Of a stretch of 64,000 bases of DNA, positions 1 through 13,257 are shown one piece after another (position 1 is the stretch's first letter; the number at the start of each line of letters is the position of its first letter). The stretch spans positions 31,814,617 through 31,878,616 of the forward strand of contig CM067306.1 in the NCBI GenBank assembly GCA_034231615.1. Direction: 5' to 3'. The stretch comes from Meghimatium bilineatum. Taxonomy: Eukaryota; Mollusca; Gastropoda; Stylommatophora; Philomycidae. The position numbers and the translations under genes were made by a program. The notes under the pieces were generated by a model, which was not told where the DNA came from, did not search any database, and saw nothing but the letters and a program-made list of their open reading frames with translations.

Positions 1-3000
1 GTAGAAAAAGAATGTGTTTATATGTCATATATACAAGGAAAATTTTATAAAAATATTTACTTCTGATTTTTGCACTATAGGAATTAAGTAGAAAAAGATT
101 GTGTCTATATGTCGCATCAAAAGAAAATATTTAAATTTTTATTATAAGAATGTGTTAATATGGCGCATATTTACATACAAAGTATATTTTATAAAAATGT
201 TTACTTCTGAATTTTGCACTATTGGAACTAAGCAGAAAAAGAATGTGTTTATATGTCATATATTTATATACAAGGTAAATTTTATAAAAATATTTACTTC
301 TGATTTTTGCATCATAGGAACTAAGTAGAAAAAGAATGTGTTTATATGTCACATAAAAAGAAAAAAGGAAATTTTATAAAAATGTTTATTTTTTGAATTT
401 TGCACTATAGGATCTAAGCAGTAAAAGAATGTGTTTATGTAGTAGCATAAATATAAAATAGTAAATTTTTTTGATGTTTATTTTTTTAATTTTGCACTAT
501 AGGAATTAAGTAGAAAAAGAATGTGTTTATATGTCATATATACAAGGACAATTTTATAAAATATTTACTTCTGATTTTTGCACTATAGGAATTAAGTAGA
601 AAAAGAATGTGTTTATATGTCGCATCAAAATAAAAATTTTTAAATTTTTTATAAGAATGTGTTAATATGGCGCATATTTACATACAAAGTATATTTTATA
701 AAAATGTTTACTTCTGAATTTTGCACTATTGGAACTAAGCAGAAAAAAATGTGTTTATATGTCATATATTTATATACAAGGTAAATTTTAGTAAAATATT
801 TACTTCTGATTTTTGCACTATAGGAACTAAGTAGAAATAGAATGTGTTTATATGTAGCATAAAAAAAGAATATTCTTTTTAAATGTTAATTTTTGGAATT
901 TTGCACTATAGGATCTAAGTAGTAAAAGAATGTGTTTATGTACATAAATATAAAATAGTAAATTTTTTAATGTTTATTTTTTGAATTTTGCACTATAGGA
1001 ATTAAGTAGAAAAAGAATGTATTTATATGTCATATATACAAGGTAAATTTTATAAAAATATTTACTTCTGATTTGTGCACTATAGGAATTAAGTAGAAAT
1101 AAAATGTGTTTATATGTCGCATAAAAAGAAATTTTTTTTTAATGTTTATAAGAATGTGTTAATATGGCGCATATTTACATACAAAGTATATTTTATAAAA
1201 ATGTTTACTTCTGAATTTTGCACTATAGAAACTAGGTAGAAAAAAATAATGTCATAGGAACTAAGTAGAAAAAGAATGTGTTTATATGTCATATATTTAT
1301 ATACAAGGTAAATTTTATAAAAATATTTACTTCTGATTTTTGCATCATAGGAACTAAGTAGAAAAAGAATGTGTTTATATGTCACATAAAAAGAAAAAAG
1401 GAAATTTTATAAAAATGTTTATTTTTTGAATTTTGCATTATAGGATCTAAGCAGTAAAAGAATGTGTTTATGTAGTAGCATAAATATAAAATAGTAAATT
1501 TTTTTGATGTTTCTTTTTTGAATTTTGCACTATAGGATATAGTAGAAAAAGAATGTGTTTATATGTCACATAAAAAGAAAAAAGGAAATTTTATAAAAAT
1601 GTTTATTTTTTGAATTTTGCACTATAGGAACTAAGTAGAAATAGAATGTGTTTATGTCGCAGAAATATAAAATAGTAAATTTTTTAATGTTTATTTTTTG
1701 AATTTTGCACTATAGGAATTAAGTAGAAAAAGAATGTGTTTATATGTCATATATACAAGGTAAATTTTATAAAAATATTTACTTCTGATTTTTGCACTAT
1801 AGGAATTAAGTAGAAATAAAATGTGTTTATATGTCGCATAAAAAGAAAATTTTTTAAAATGTTTATAAGAATGTGTTAATATGGCGCATATTTACATACA
1901 AAGTATATTTTATAAAAATGTTTACTTCTGAATTTTGCACTATAGAAACTAGGTAGAAAAAAATAATGTCATAGGAACTAAGTAGAAAAAGAATGTGTTT
2001 ATGTCATATATTTATATACAAGGTAAATTTTATAAAAATATTTACTTCTGATTTTTGCATCATAGGAACTAAGTAGAAAAAGAATGTGTTTATATGTCAC
2101 ATAAAAAGAAAAAAGGAAATTTTATAAAAATGTTTATTTTTTGAATTTTGCACTATAGGATCTAAGCAGTAAAAGAATGTGTTTATGTAGTAGCATAAAT
2201 ATAAAATAGTAAATTTTTTTGATGTTTATTTTTTTAATTTTGCACTACAGGAATTAAGTAGAAAAAGAATGTGTTTATATGTCATATATACAAGGAAAAT
2301 TTTATAAAATATTTACTTTTGATTTTTGCATCATAGGAATGAAGTAGAAAAAGATTGTGTTTATATGTCGCATCAAAAGAAAATTTTTAAATTTTTATTA
2401 TAAGAATGTGTTAATATGGCGCATATTTACATACAAAGTATATTTTATAAAAATGTTTACTTCTGAATTTTGCACTATTGGAACAAAGTAGAAAAAGAAT
2501 GTGTTTATATGTCATATATTTATATACAAGGTAAATTTTATAAAAATATTTACTTCTGATTTTTGCATCATAGGAACTAAGTAGAAAAAGAATGTGTTTA
2601 TATGTCATATATTTATATACAAGGTAAATTTTATAAAAATATTTACTTCTTTTTTTGCACTATAGGATTTAAGAAGAAATAGAATGTGTTTATATGTCAT
2701 ATATAAAGAAAATTTTTTAAAATGTTTATAAGAATGTGTTAATATGGCGTATATTTACATACAAAGTATATTTTATAAAAATGTTTCCTTCTGAATTTTG
2801 CACTATAGAAACTAGGTAAAAAAAAATAATGTCATAGGAACTAAGTAGAAAAAGAATGTGTTTATATATCATATATTTATATACAAGGTAAATTTTATAA
2901 AAATATTTACTTCTGATTTTTGCATCATAGGAACTAAGTAGAAAAAGAATGTGTTTATATGTCACATAAAAAGAAAAAGGAAATTTTATAAAAATGTTTA

Positions 3001-6000
3001 TTTTTGAATTTTGCACTATAGGAACTAAGTAGAAATAGAATGTGTTCATATGTAGCATAAAAAAAGAATATTCTTTTTAAATGTTAATTTTTTGAATTTT
3101 GCACTATAGGAATTAAGTAGAAAAAGAATGTGTTTATATGTCGCATAAAAAGAAAATTTTTAAAAATGTTTATAAGAATGTGTTAATATGGCGCATATTT
3201 ACATACAAAGTATATTTTATAAAAATGTTTACTTCTGAATTTTGCACTATAGAAACTAGGTAGAAAAAAATAATGTCATAGGAACTAAGTAGTAAAAGAA
3301 TGTGTTTATATGTCATATAAAAAGAAAAAGGAAATTTTATAAAAATGTTTATTTTTGAATTTTGCACTATAGGAACTAAGTAGAAATAGAATGTGTTTAT
3401 ATGTAGCATAAAAAAAGAATATTCTTTTTAAATGTTAATTTTTGGAATTTTGCACTATAGGATCTAAGTAGTAAAAGAATGTGTTTATGTACATAAATAT
3501 AAAATAGTAAATTTTTTAATGTTTATTTTTTGAATTTTGCACTATAGGAATTAAGTAGAAAAAGAATGTGTTTATATGTCATATATACAAGGTAAATTTT
3601 ATAAAAATATTTACTTCTGATTTTTGCACTATAGGAATTAAGTAGAAATAGAATGTGTTTATATGTCGCATAAAAAGAAAATTTTTTTAAATGTTTATAA
3701 GAATGTGTTAATATGGCGCATATTTACATACAAAGTATATTTTATAAAAATGTTTACTTCTGAATTTTGCACTATAGAAACTAAGCAGAAAAAGAATGTG
3801 TTTATATGTCATATAATTATATACAAGGTATATTTTATAAAAATATTTACTTCTGATTTTTGCATCATAGGAACTAAGTAGAAAAAGAATGTGTTTATAT
3901 GTCACAGAAAAAGAAAAAAGGAAATTTTATAAAAATGTTTATTTTTTGAATTTTGAACTATAGGATCTAAGCAGTAAAAGAATGTGTTTATGTAGTAGCA
4001 TAAATATAAAATAGTAAATTTTTTTAATGTTATTTTTTGAATTTTGCTCTATAGGATATAGTAGAAAAAGAATGTGTTTATATGTCATATATACAAGGTA
4101 AATTTTAGTAAAATATTTACTTCTGATTTCTGCACTATAGGAATTAAGTAGAAATAAAATGTGTTTATATGTCGCATAAAAAGAAAATTTTTTAAAATGT
4201 TTATAAGAATGTGTTAATATGGCGCATATTTACATACAAAGAATATTTTATAAAAATGTTTACTTCTGAATTTTGCACTATAGAAACTAGGTAGAAAAAA
4301 ATAATGTCATAGGAACTAAGTAGAAAAAGAATGTGTTTATGTCATATATTTATATACAAGGTAAATTTTATAAAAATATTTACTTCTGATTTTTGCATCA
4401 TAGGAACTAAGTAGAAAAAGAATGTGTTTATATGTCACATAAAAAGAAAAAAGGAAATTTTATAAAAATGTTTATTTTTTGAATTTTGCACTATAGGATC
4501 TAAGCAGTAAAAGAATGTGTTTATGTAGTAGCATAAATATAAAATAGTAAATTTTTTTGATGTTTATTTTTTTAATTTTGCACTACAGGAATTAAGTAGA
4601 AAAAGAATGTGTTTATATGTCATATATACAAGGAAAATTTTATAAAATATTTACTTCTGATTTTTGCACTATAGGAACTAAGTAGAAATAGAATGTGTTT
4701 ATGTCGCAGAAATATAAAATAGTAAATTTTTTAATGTTTATTTTTTGAATTTTGCACTATAGGAATTAAGTAGAAAAAGAATGTGTTTATATGTCATATA
4801 TACAAGGTAAATTTTATAAAAATATTTACTTCTGATTTTTGCACTATAGGAATTAAGTAGAAATAAAATGTGTTTATATGTCACATAAAAAGAAAAAAGG
4901 AAATTTTATAAAAATGTTTATTTTTTGAATTTTGCACTATAGGATCTAAGCAGTAAAAGAATGTGTTTATGTAGTAGCATAAATATAAAATAGTAAATTT
5001 TTTTGATGTTTATTTTTTTAATTTTGCACTACAGGAATTAAGTAGAAAAAGAATGTGTTTATATGTCATATATACAAGGAAAATTTTATAAAATATTTAC
5101 TTTTGATTTTTGCATCATAGGAATGAAGTAGAAAAAGATTGTGTTTATATGTCGCATCAAAAGAAAATTTTTAAATTTTTATTATAAGAATGTGTTAATA
5201 TGGCGCATATTTACATACAAAGTATATTTTATAAAAATGTTTACTTCTGAATTTTGCACTATTGGAACAAAGTAGAAAAAGAATGTGTTTATATGTCATA
5301 TATTTATATACAAGGTAAATTTTATAAAAATATTTACTTCTGATTTTTGCATCATAGGAACTAAGTAGAAAAAGAATGTGTTTATATGTCATATATTTAT
5401 ATACAAGGTAAATTTTATAAAAATATTTACTTCTTTTTTTGCACTATAGGATTTAAGAAGAAATAGAATGTGTTTATATGTCATATATAAAGAAAATTTT
5501 TTTTAATGTTTATAAGAATGTGTTAATATGGCGTATATTTACATACAAAGTATATTTTATAAAAATGTTTCCTTCTGAATTTTGCACTATAGAAACTAGG
5601 TAGAAAAAAATAATGTCATAGGAACTAAGTAGAAAAAGAATGTGTTTATATATCATATATTTATATACAAGGTAAATTTTATAAAAATATTTACTTCTGA
5701 TTTTTGCATCATAGGAACTAAGTAGAAAAAGAATGTGTTTATATGTCACATAAAAAGAAAAAGGAAATTTTATAAAAATGTTTATTTTTGAATTTTGCAC
5801 TATAGGAACTAAGTAGAAATAGAATGTGTTCATATGTAGCATAAAAAAAGAATATTCTTTTTAAATGTTAATTTTTTGAATTTTGCACTATAGGAATTAA
5901 GTAGAAAAAGAATGTATTTATATGTCATATATACAAGGTAAATTTTATAAAAATATTTACTTCTGATTTTTGCACTATAGGAATTAAGTAGAAATAGAAT

Positions 6001-9000
6001 GTGTTTATATGTCGCATAAAAATAAAATTTTTAAAAATGTTTATAAGAATGTGTTAATATGGCGCATATTTACATACAAAGTATATTTTATAAAAATGTT
6101 TACTTCTGAATTTTGCACTATAGAAACTAGGTAGAAAAAAATAATGTCATAGGAACTAAGTAGTAAAAGAATGTGTTTATATGTCATATAAAAAGAAAAA
6201 GGAAATTTTATAAAAATGTTTATTTTTGAATTTTGCACTATAGGAACTAAGTAGAAATAGAATGTGTTTATATGTAGCATAAAAAAAGAATATTCTTTTT
6301 AAATGTTAATTTTTGGAATTTTGCACTATAGGATCTAAGTAGTAAAAGAATGTGTTTATGTACATAAATATAAAATAGTAAATTTTTTAATGTTTATTTT
6401 TTGAATTTTGCACTATAGGAATTAAGTAGAAAAAGAATGTGTTTATATGTCATATATACAAGGTAAATTTTATAAAAATATTTACTTCTGATTTTTGCAC
6501 TATAGGAATTAAGTAGAAATAGAATGTGTTTATATGTCGCATAAAAAGAAAATTTTTTTAAATGTTTATAAGAATGTGTTAATATGGCGCATATTTACAT
6601 ACAAAGTATATTTTATAAAAATGTTTACTTCTGAATTTGCACTATAGAAACTAAGCAGAAAAAGAATGTGTTTATATGTCATATAATTATATACAAGGTA
6701 TATTTTATAAAAATATTTACTTCTGATTTTTGCATCATAGGAACTAAGTAGAAAAAGAATGTGTTTATATGTCACATAAAAAGAAAAAAGGAAATTTTAT
6801 AAAAATGTTTATTTTTTGAATTTTGAACTATAGGATCTAAGCAGTAAAAGAATGTGTTTATGTAGTAGCATAAATATAAAATAGTAAATTTTTTTAATGT
6901 TATTTTTTGAATTTTGCTCTATAGGATATAGTAGAAAAAGAATGTGTTTATATGTCATATATACAAGGTAAATTTTAGTAAAATATTTACTTCTGATTTT
7001 TGCACTATAGGAACTAAGTAGAAAAAAGAATGTGTTTATGTCGCAGAAATATAAAATAGTAAATTTTTTAATGTTTATTTTTTGAATTTTGCACCATAGG
7101 AATTAAGTAGAAAAAGAATGTGTTTATATGTCATATATACAAGGTAAATTTTATAAAAATATTTACTTCTGATTTGTGCACTATAGGAATTAAGTAGAAA
7201 TAAAATGTGTTTATATGTCGCATAAAAAGAAATTTTTTAAAAATGTTTTTAAGAATGTGTTAATATGGCGCATATTTACATACAAAGTATATTTTATAAA
7301 AATGTTTACTTCTGAATTTTGCACTATAGAAACTAGGTAGAAAAAAATAATGTCATAGGAACTAAGTAGAAAAAGAATGTGTTTATATGTCATATATTTA
7401 TATACAAGGTAAATTTTATAAAAATATTTACTTCTGATTTTTGCATCATAGGAACTAAGTAGAAAAAGAATGTGTTTATATGTCACATAAAAAGAAAAAA
7501 GGAAATTTTATAAAAATGTTTATTTTTTGAATTTTGCACTATAGGATATAGTAGAAAAAGAATGTGTTTATATGTCACATAAAAAGAAAAAAGGAAATTT
7601 TATAAAAATGTTTATTTTTTGAATTTTGCACTATAGGATCTAAGCAGTAAAAGAATGTGTTTATGTAGTAGCATAAATATAAAATAGTAAATTTTTTTGA
7701 TGTTTATTTTTTTAATTTTGCACTATAGGAATTAAGTAGAAAAAGAATGTGTTTATATGTCATATATACAAGGAAAATTTTATAAAATATTTACTTCTGA
7801 TTTTTGCACTATAGGAACTAAGTAGAAAAAGAATGTGTTTATATGTCACATAAAAATAAAAAGGAAATTTTATAAAAATGTTTATTTTTGAATTTTGCAC
7901 TATAGGAACTAAGTAGAAATAGAATGTGTTTATATGTAGCATAAAAAAAGAATATTCTTTTTAAATGTTAATTTTTTGAATTTTGCACTATAGGATCTAA
8001 GTAGTAAAAGAATGTGTTTATGTACATAAATATAAAATAGTAAATTTTTTAATGTTTATTTTTTGAATTTTGCACTATAGGAATTAAGTAGAAAAAGAAT
8101 GTGTTTATATGTCATATATACAAGGAAAATTTTATAAAAATATTTACTTCTGATTTTTGCACTATAGGAATTAAGTAGAAAAAGATTGTGTCTATATGTC
8201 GCATCAAAAGAAAATTTTTAAATTTTTATTATAAGAATGTGTTAATATGGCGCATATTTACATACAAAGTATATTTTATAAAAATGTTTACTTCTGAATT
8301 TTGCACTATTGGAACTAAGCAGAAAAAGAATGTGTTTATATGTCATATATTTATATACAAGGTAAATTTTATAAAAATATTTACTTCTTTTTTTGCATCA
8401 TAGGAACTAAGTAGAAAAAGAATGTGTTTATATGTCACATAAAAATAAAAAGGAAATTTTATAAAAATGTTTATTTTTGAATTTTGCACTATAGGAACTA
8501 AGCAGTAAAAGAATGTTTTTATGTAGCATAAATATAAAATAGTAAATTTTTTTAATGTTTATTTTTTGAATTTTGCTCTATAGGATATAGTAGAAAAAGA
8601 ATGTGTTTATATGTCATATATACAAGGAAAATTTTATAAAAATATTTACTTCTGATTTTTGCACTATAGGAATTAAGTAGAAAAAGATTGTGTCTATATG
8701 TCGCATCAAAAGAAAATATTTAAATTTTTATTATAAGAATGTGTTAATATGGCGCATATTTACATACAAAGTATATTTTATAAAAATGTTTACTTCTGAA
8801 TTTTGCACTATTGGAACTAAGCAGAAAAAGAATGTGTTTATATGTCATATATTTATATACAAGGTAAATTTTATAAAAATATTTACTTCTGATTTTTGCA
8901 TCATAGGAACTAAGTAGAAAAAGAATGTGTTTATATGTCACATAAAAAGAAAAAAGGAAATTTTATAAAAATGTTTATTTTTTGAATTTTGCACTATAGG

Positions 9001-12000
9001 ATCTAAGCAGTAAAAGAATGTGTTTATGTAGTAGCATAAATATAAAATAGTAAATTTTTTTGATGTTTATTTTTTTAATTTTGCACTATAGGAATTAAGT
9101 AGAAAAAGAATGTGTTTATATGTCATATATACAAGGACAATTTTATAAAATATTTACTTCTGATTTTTGCACTATAGGAATTAAGTAGAAAAAGAATGTG
9201 TTTATATGTCGCATCAAAATAAAAATTTTTAAATTTTTTATAAGAATGTGTTAATATGGCGCATATTTACATACAAAGTATATTTTATAAAAATGTTTAC
9301 TTCTGAATTTTGCACTATTGGAACTAAGCAGAAAAAAATGTGTTTATATGTCATATATTTATATACAAGGTAAATTTTAGTAAAATATTTACTTCTGATT
9401 TTTGCACTATAGGAACTAAGTAGAAATAGAATGTGTTTATATGTAGCATAAAAAAAGAATATTCTTTTTAAATGTTAATTTTTGGAATTTTGCACTATAG
9501 GATCTAAGTAGTAAAAGAATGTGTTTATGTACATAAATATAAAATAGTAAATTTTTTAATGTTTATTTTTTGAATTTTGCACTATAGGAATTAAGTAGAA
9601 AAAGAATGTATTTATATGTCATATATACAAGGTAAATTTTATAAAAATATTTACTTCTGATTTGTGCACTATAGGAATTAAGTAGAAATAAAATGTGTTT
9701 ATATGTCGCATAAAAAGAAATTTTTTTTTAATGTTTATAAGAATGTGTTAATATGGCGCATATTTACATACAAAGTATATTTTATAAAAATGTTTACTTC
9801 TGAATTTTGCACTATAGAAACTAGGTAGAAAAAAATAATGTCATAGGAACTAAGTAGAAAAAGAATGTGTTTATATGTCATATATTTATATACAAGGTAA
9901 ATTTTATAAAAATATTTACTTCTGATTTTTGCATCATAGGAACTAAGTAGAAAAAGAATGTGTTTATATGTCACATAAAAAGAAAAAAGGAAATTTTATA
10001 AAAATGTTTATTTTTTGAATTTTGCATTATAGGATCTAAGCAGTAAAAGAATGTGTTTATGTAGTAGCATAAATATAAAATAGTAAATTTTTTTGATGTT
10101 TCTTTTTTGAATTTTGCACTATAGGATATAGTAGAAAAAGAATGTGTTTATATGTCACATAAAAAGAAAAAAGGAAATTTTATAAAAATGTTTATTTTTT
10201 GAATTTTGCACTATAGGAACTAAGTAGAAATAGAATGTGTTTATGTCGCAGAAATATAAAATAGTAAATTTTTTAATGTTTATTTTTTGAATTTTGCACT
10301 ATAGGAATTAAGTAGAAAAAGAATGTGTTTATATGTCATATATACAAGGTAAATTTTATAAAAATATTTACTTCTGATTTTTGCACTATAGGAATTAAGT
10401 AGAAATAAAATGTGTTTATATGTCGCATAAAAAGAAAATTTTTTAAAATGTTTATAAGAATGTGTTAATATGGCGCATATTTACATACAAAGTATATTTT
10501 ATAAAAATGTTTACTTCTGAATTTTGCACTATAGAAACTAGGTAGAAAAAAATAATGTCATAGGAACTAAGTAGAAAAAGAATGTGTTTATGTCATATAT
10601 TTATATACAAGGTAAATTTTATAAAAATATTTACTTCTGATTTTTGCATCATAGGAACTAAGTAGAAAAAGAATGTGTTTATATGTCACATAAAAAGAAA
10701 AAAGGAAATTTTATAAAAATGTTTATTTTTTGAATTTTGCACTATAGGATCTAAGCAGTAAAAGAATGTGTTTATGTAGTAGCATAAATATAAAATAGTA
10801 AATTTTTTTGATGTTTATTTTTTTAATTTTGCACTACAGGAATTAAGTAGAAAAAGAATGTGTTTATATGTCATATATACAAGGAAAATTTTATAAAATA
10901 TTTACTTTTGATTTTTGCATCATAGGAATGAAGTAGAAAAAGATTGTGTTTATATGTCGCATCAAAAGAAAATTTTTAAATTTTTATTATAAGAATGTGT
11001 TAATATGGCGCATATTTACATACAAAGTATATTTTATAAAAATGTTTACTTCTGAATTTTGCACTATTGGAACAAAGTAGAAAAAGAATGTGTTTATATG
11101 TCATATATTTATATACAAGGTAAATTTTATAAAAATATTTACTTCTGATTTTTGCATCATAGGAACTAAGTAGAAAAAGAATGTGTTTATATGTCATATA
11201 TTTATATACAAGGTAAATTTTATAAAAATATTTACTTCTTTTTTTGCACTATAGGATTTAAGAAGAAATAGAATGTGTTTATATGTCATATATAAAGAAA
11301 ATTTTTTTAAATGTTTATAAGAATGTGTTAATATGGCGTATATTTACATACAAAGTATATTTTATAAAAATGTTTCCTTCTGAATTTTGCACTATAGAAA
11401 CTAGGTAAAAAAAAATAATGTCATAGGAACTAAGTAGAAAAAGAATGTGTTTATATATCATATATTTATATACAAGGTAAATTTTATAAAAATATTTACT
11501 TCTGATTTTTGCATCATAGGAACTAAGTAGAAAAAGAATGTGTTTATATGTCACATAAAAAGAAAAAGGAAATTTTATAAAAATGTTTATTTTTGAATTT
11601 TGCACTATAGGAACTAAGTAGAAATAGAATGTGTTCATATGTAGCATAAAAAAAGAATATTCTTTTTAAATGTTAATTTTTTGAATTTTGCACTATAGGA
11701 ATTAAGTAGAAAAAGAATGTGTTTATATGTCGCATAAAAAGAAAATTTTTAAAAATGTTTATAAGAATGTGTTAATATGGCGCATATTTACATACAAAGT
11801 ATATTTTATAAAAATGTTTACTTCTGAATTTTGCACTATAGAAACTAGGTAGAAAAAAATAATGTCATAGGAACTAAGTAGTAAAAGAATGTGTTTATAT
11901 GTCATATAAAAAGAAAAAGGAAATTTTATAAAAATGTTTATTTTTGAATTTTGCACTATAGGAACTAAGTAGAAATAGAATGTGTTTATATGTAGCATAA

Positions 12001-13257
12001 AAAAAGAATATTCTTTTTAAATGTTAATTTTTGGAATTTTGCACTATAGGATCTAAGTAGTAAAAGAATGTGTTTATGTACATAAATATAAAATAGTAAA
12101 TTTTTTAATGTTTATTTTTTGAATTTTGCACTATAGGAATTAAGTAGAAAAAGAATGTGTTTATATGTCATATATACAAGGTAAATTTTATAAAAATATT
12201 TACTTCTGATTTTTGCACTATAGGAATTAAGTAGAAATAGAATGTGTTTATATGTCGCATAAAAAGAAAATTTTTTTAAATGTTTATAAGAATGTGTTAA
12301 TATGGCGCATATTTACATACAAAGTATATTTTATAAAAATGTTTACTTCTGAATTTTGCACTATAGAAACTAAGCAGAAAAAGAATGTGTTTATATGTCA
12401 TATAATTATATACAAGGTATATTTTATAAAAATATTTACTTCTGATTTTTGCATCATAGGAACTAAGTAGAAAAAGAATGTGTTTATATGTCACAGAAAA
12501 AGAAAAAAGGAAATTTTATAAAAATGTTTATTTTTTGAATTTTGAACTATAGGATCTAAGCAGTAAAAGAATGTGTTTATGTAGTAGCATAAATATAAAA
12601 TAGTAAATTTTTTTAATGTTATTTTTTGAATTTTGCTCTATAGGATATAGTAGAAAAAGAATGTGTTTATATGTCATATATACAAGGTAAATTTTAGTAA
12701 AATATTTACTTCTGATTTCTGCACTATAGGAATTAAGTAGAAATAAAATGTGTTTATATGTCGCATAAAAAGAAAATTTTTTAAAATGTTTATAAGAATG
12801 TGTTAATATGGCGCATATTTACATACAAAGAATATTTTATAAAAATGTTTACTTCTGAATTTTGCACTATAGAAACTAGGTAGAAAAAAATAATGTCATA
12901 GGAACTAAGTAGAAAAAGAATGTGTTTATGTCATATATTTATATACAAGGTAAATTTTATAAAAATATTTACTTCTGATTTTTGCATCATAGGAACTAAG
13001 TAGAAAAAGAATGTGTTTATATGTCACATAAAAAGAAAAAAGGAAATTTTATAAAAATGTTTATTTTTTGAATTTTGCACTATAGGATCTAAGCAGTAAA
13101 AGAATGTGTTTATGTAGTAGCATAAATATAAAATAGTAAATTTTTTTGATGTTTATTTTTTTAATTTTGCACTACAGGAATTAAGTAGAAAAAGAATGTG
13201 TTTATATGTCATATATACAAGGAAAATTTTATAAAATATTTACTTCTGATTTTTGCA
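1..13257. repeat. 8,589-bp higher-order period in satellite A
   Basis: Bases 1-4,668 recur at 8,590-13,257 with an offset of exactly 8,589 bp. Private variants are shared, for example gatttctgcac near 4,130 and 12,718, and the odd run ctaggtaaaa near 2,815 and 11,402. I saw at least one substitution between the copies, near 2,717 and 11,306. The match is lost at tgcactata versus tgcatcata. The left end is cut by the window edge. Confidence 0.9.
2085..7011. repeat. Nested 2,784/2,871-bp duplication in satellite A
   Basis: About 2,085-3,130 matches 4,869-5,914 at an offset of 2,784 bp. About 3,130-4,140 matches 6,001-7,011 at an offset of 2,871 bp. The offset changes by 87 bp, exactly one monomer. 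Confidence 0.8.
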
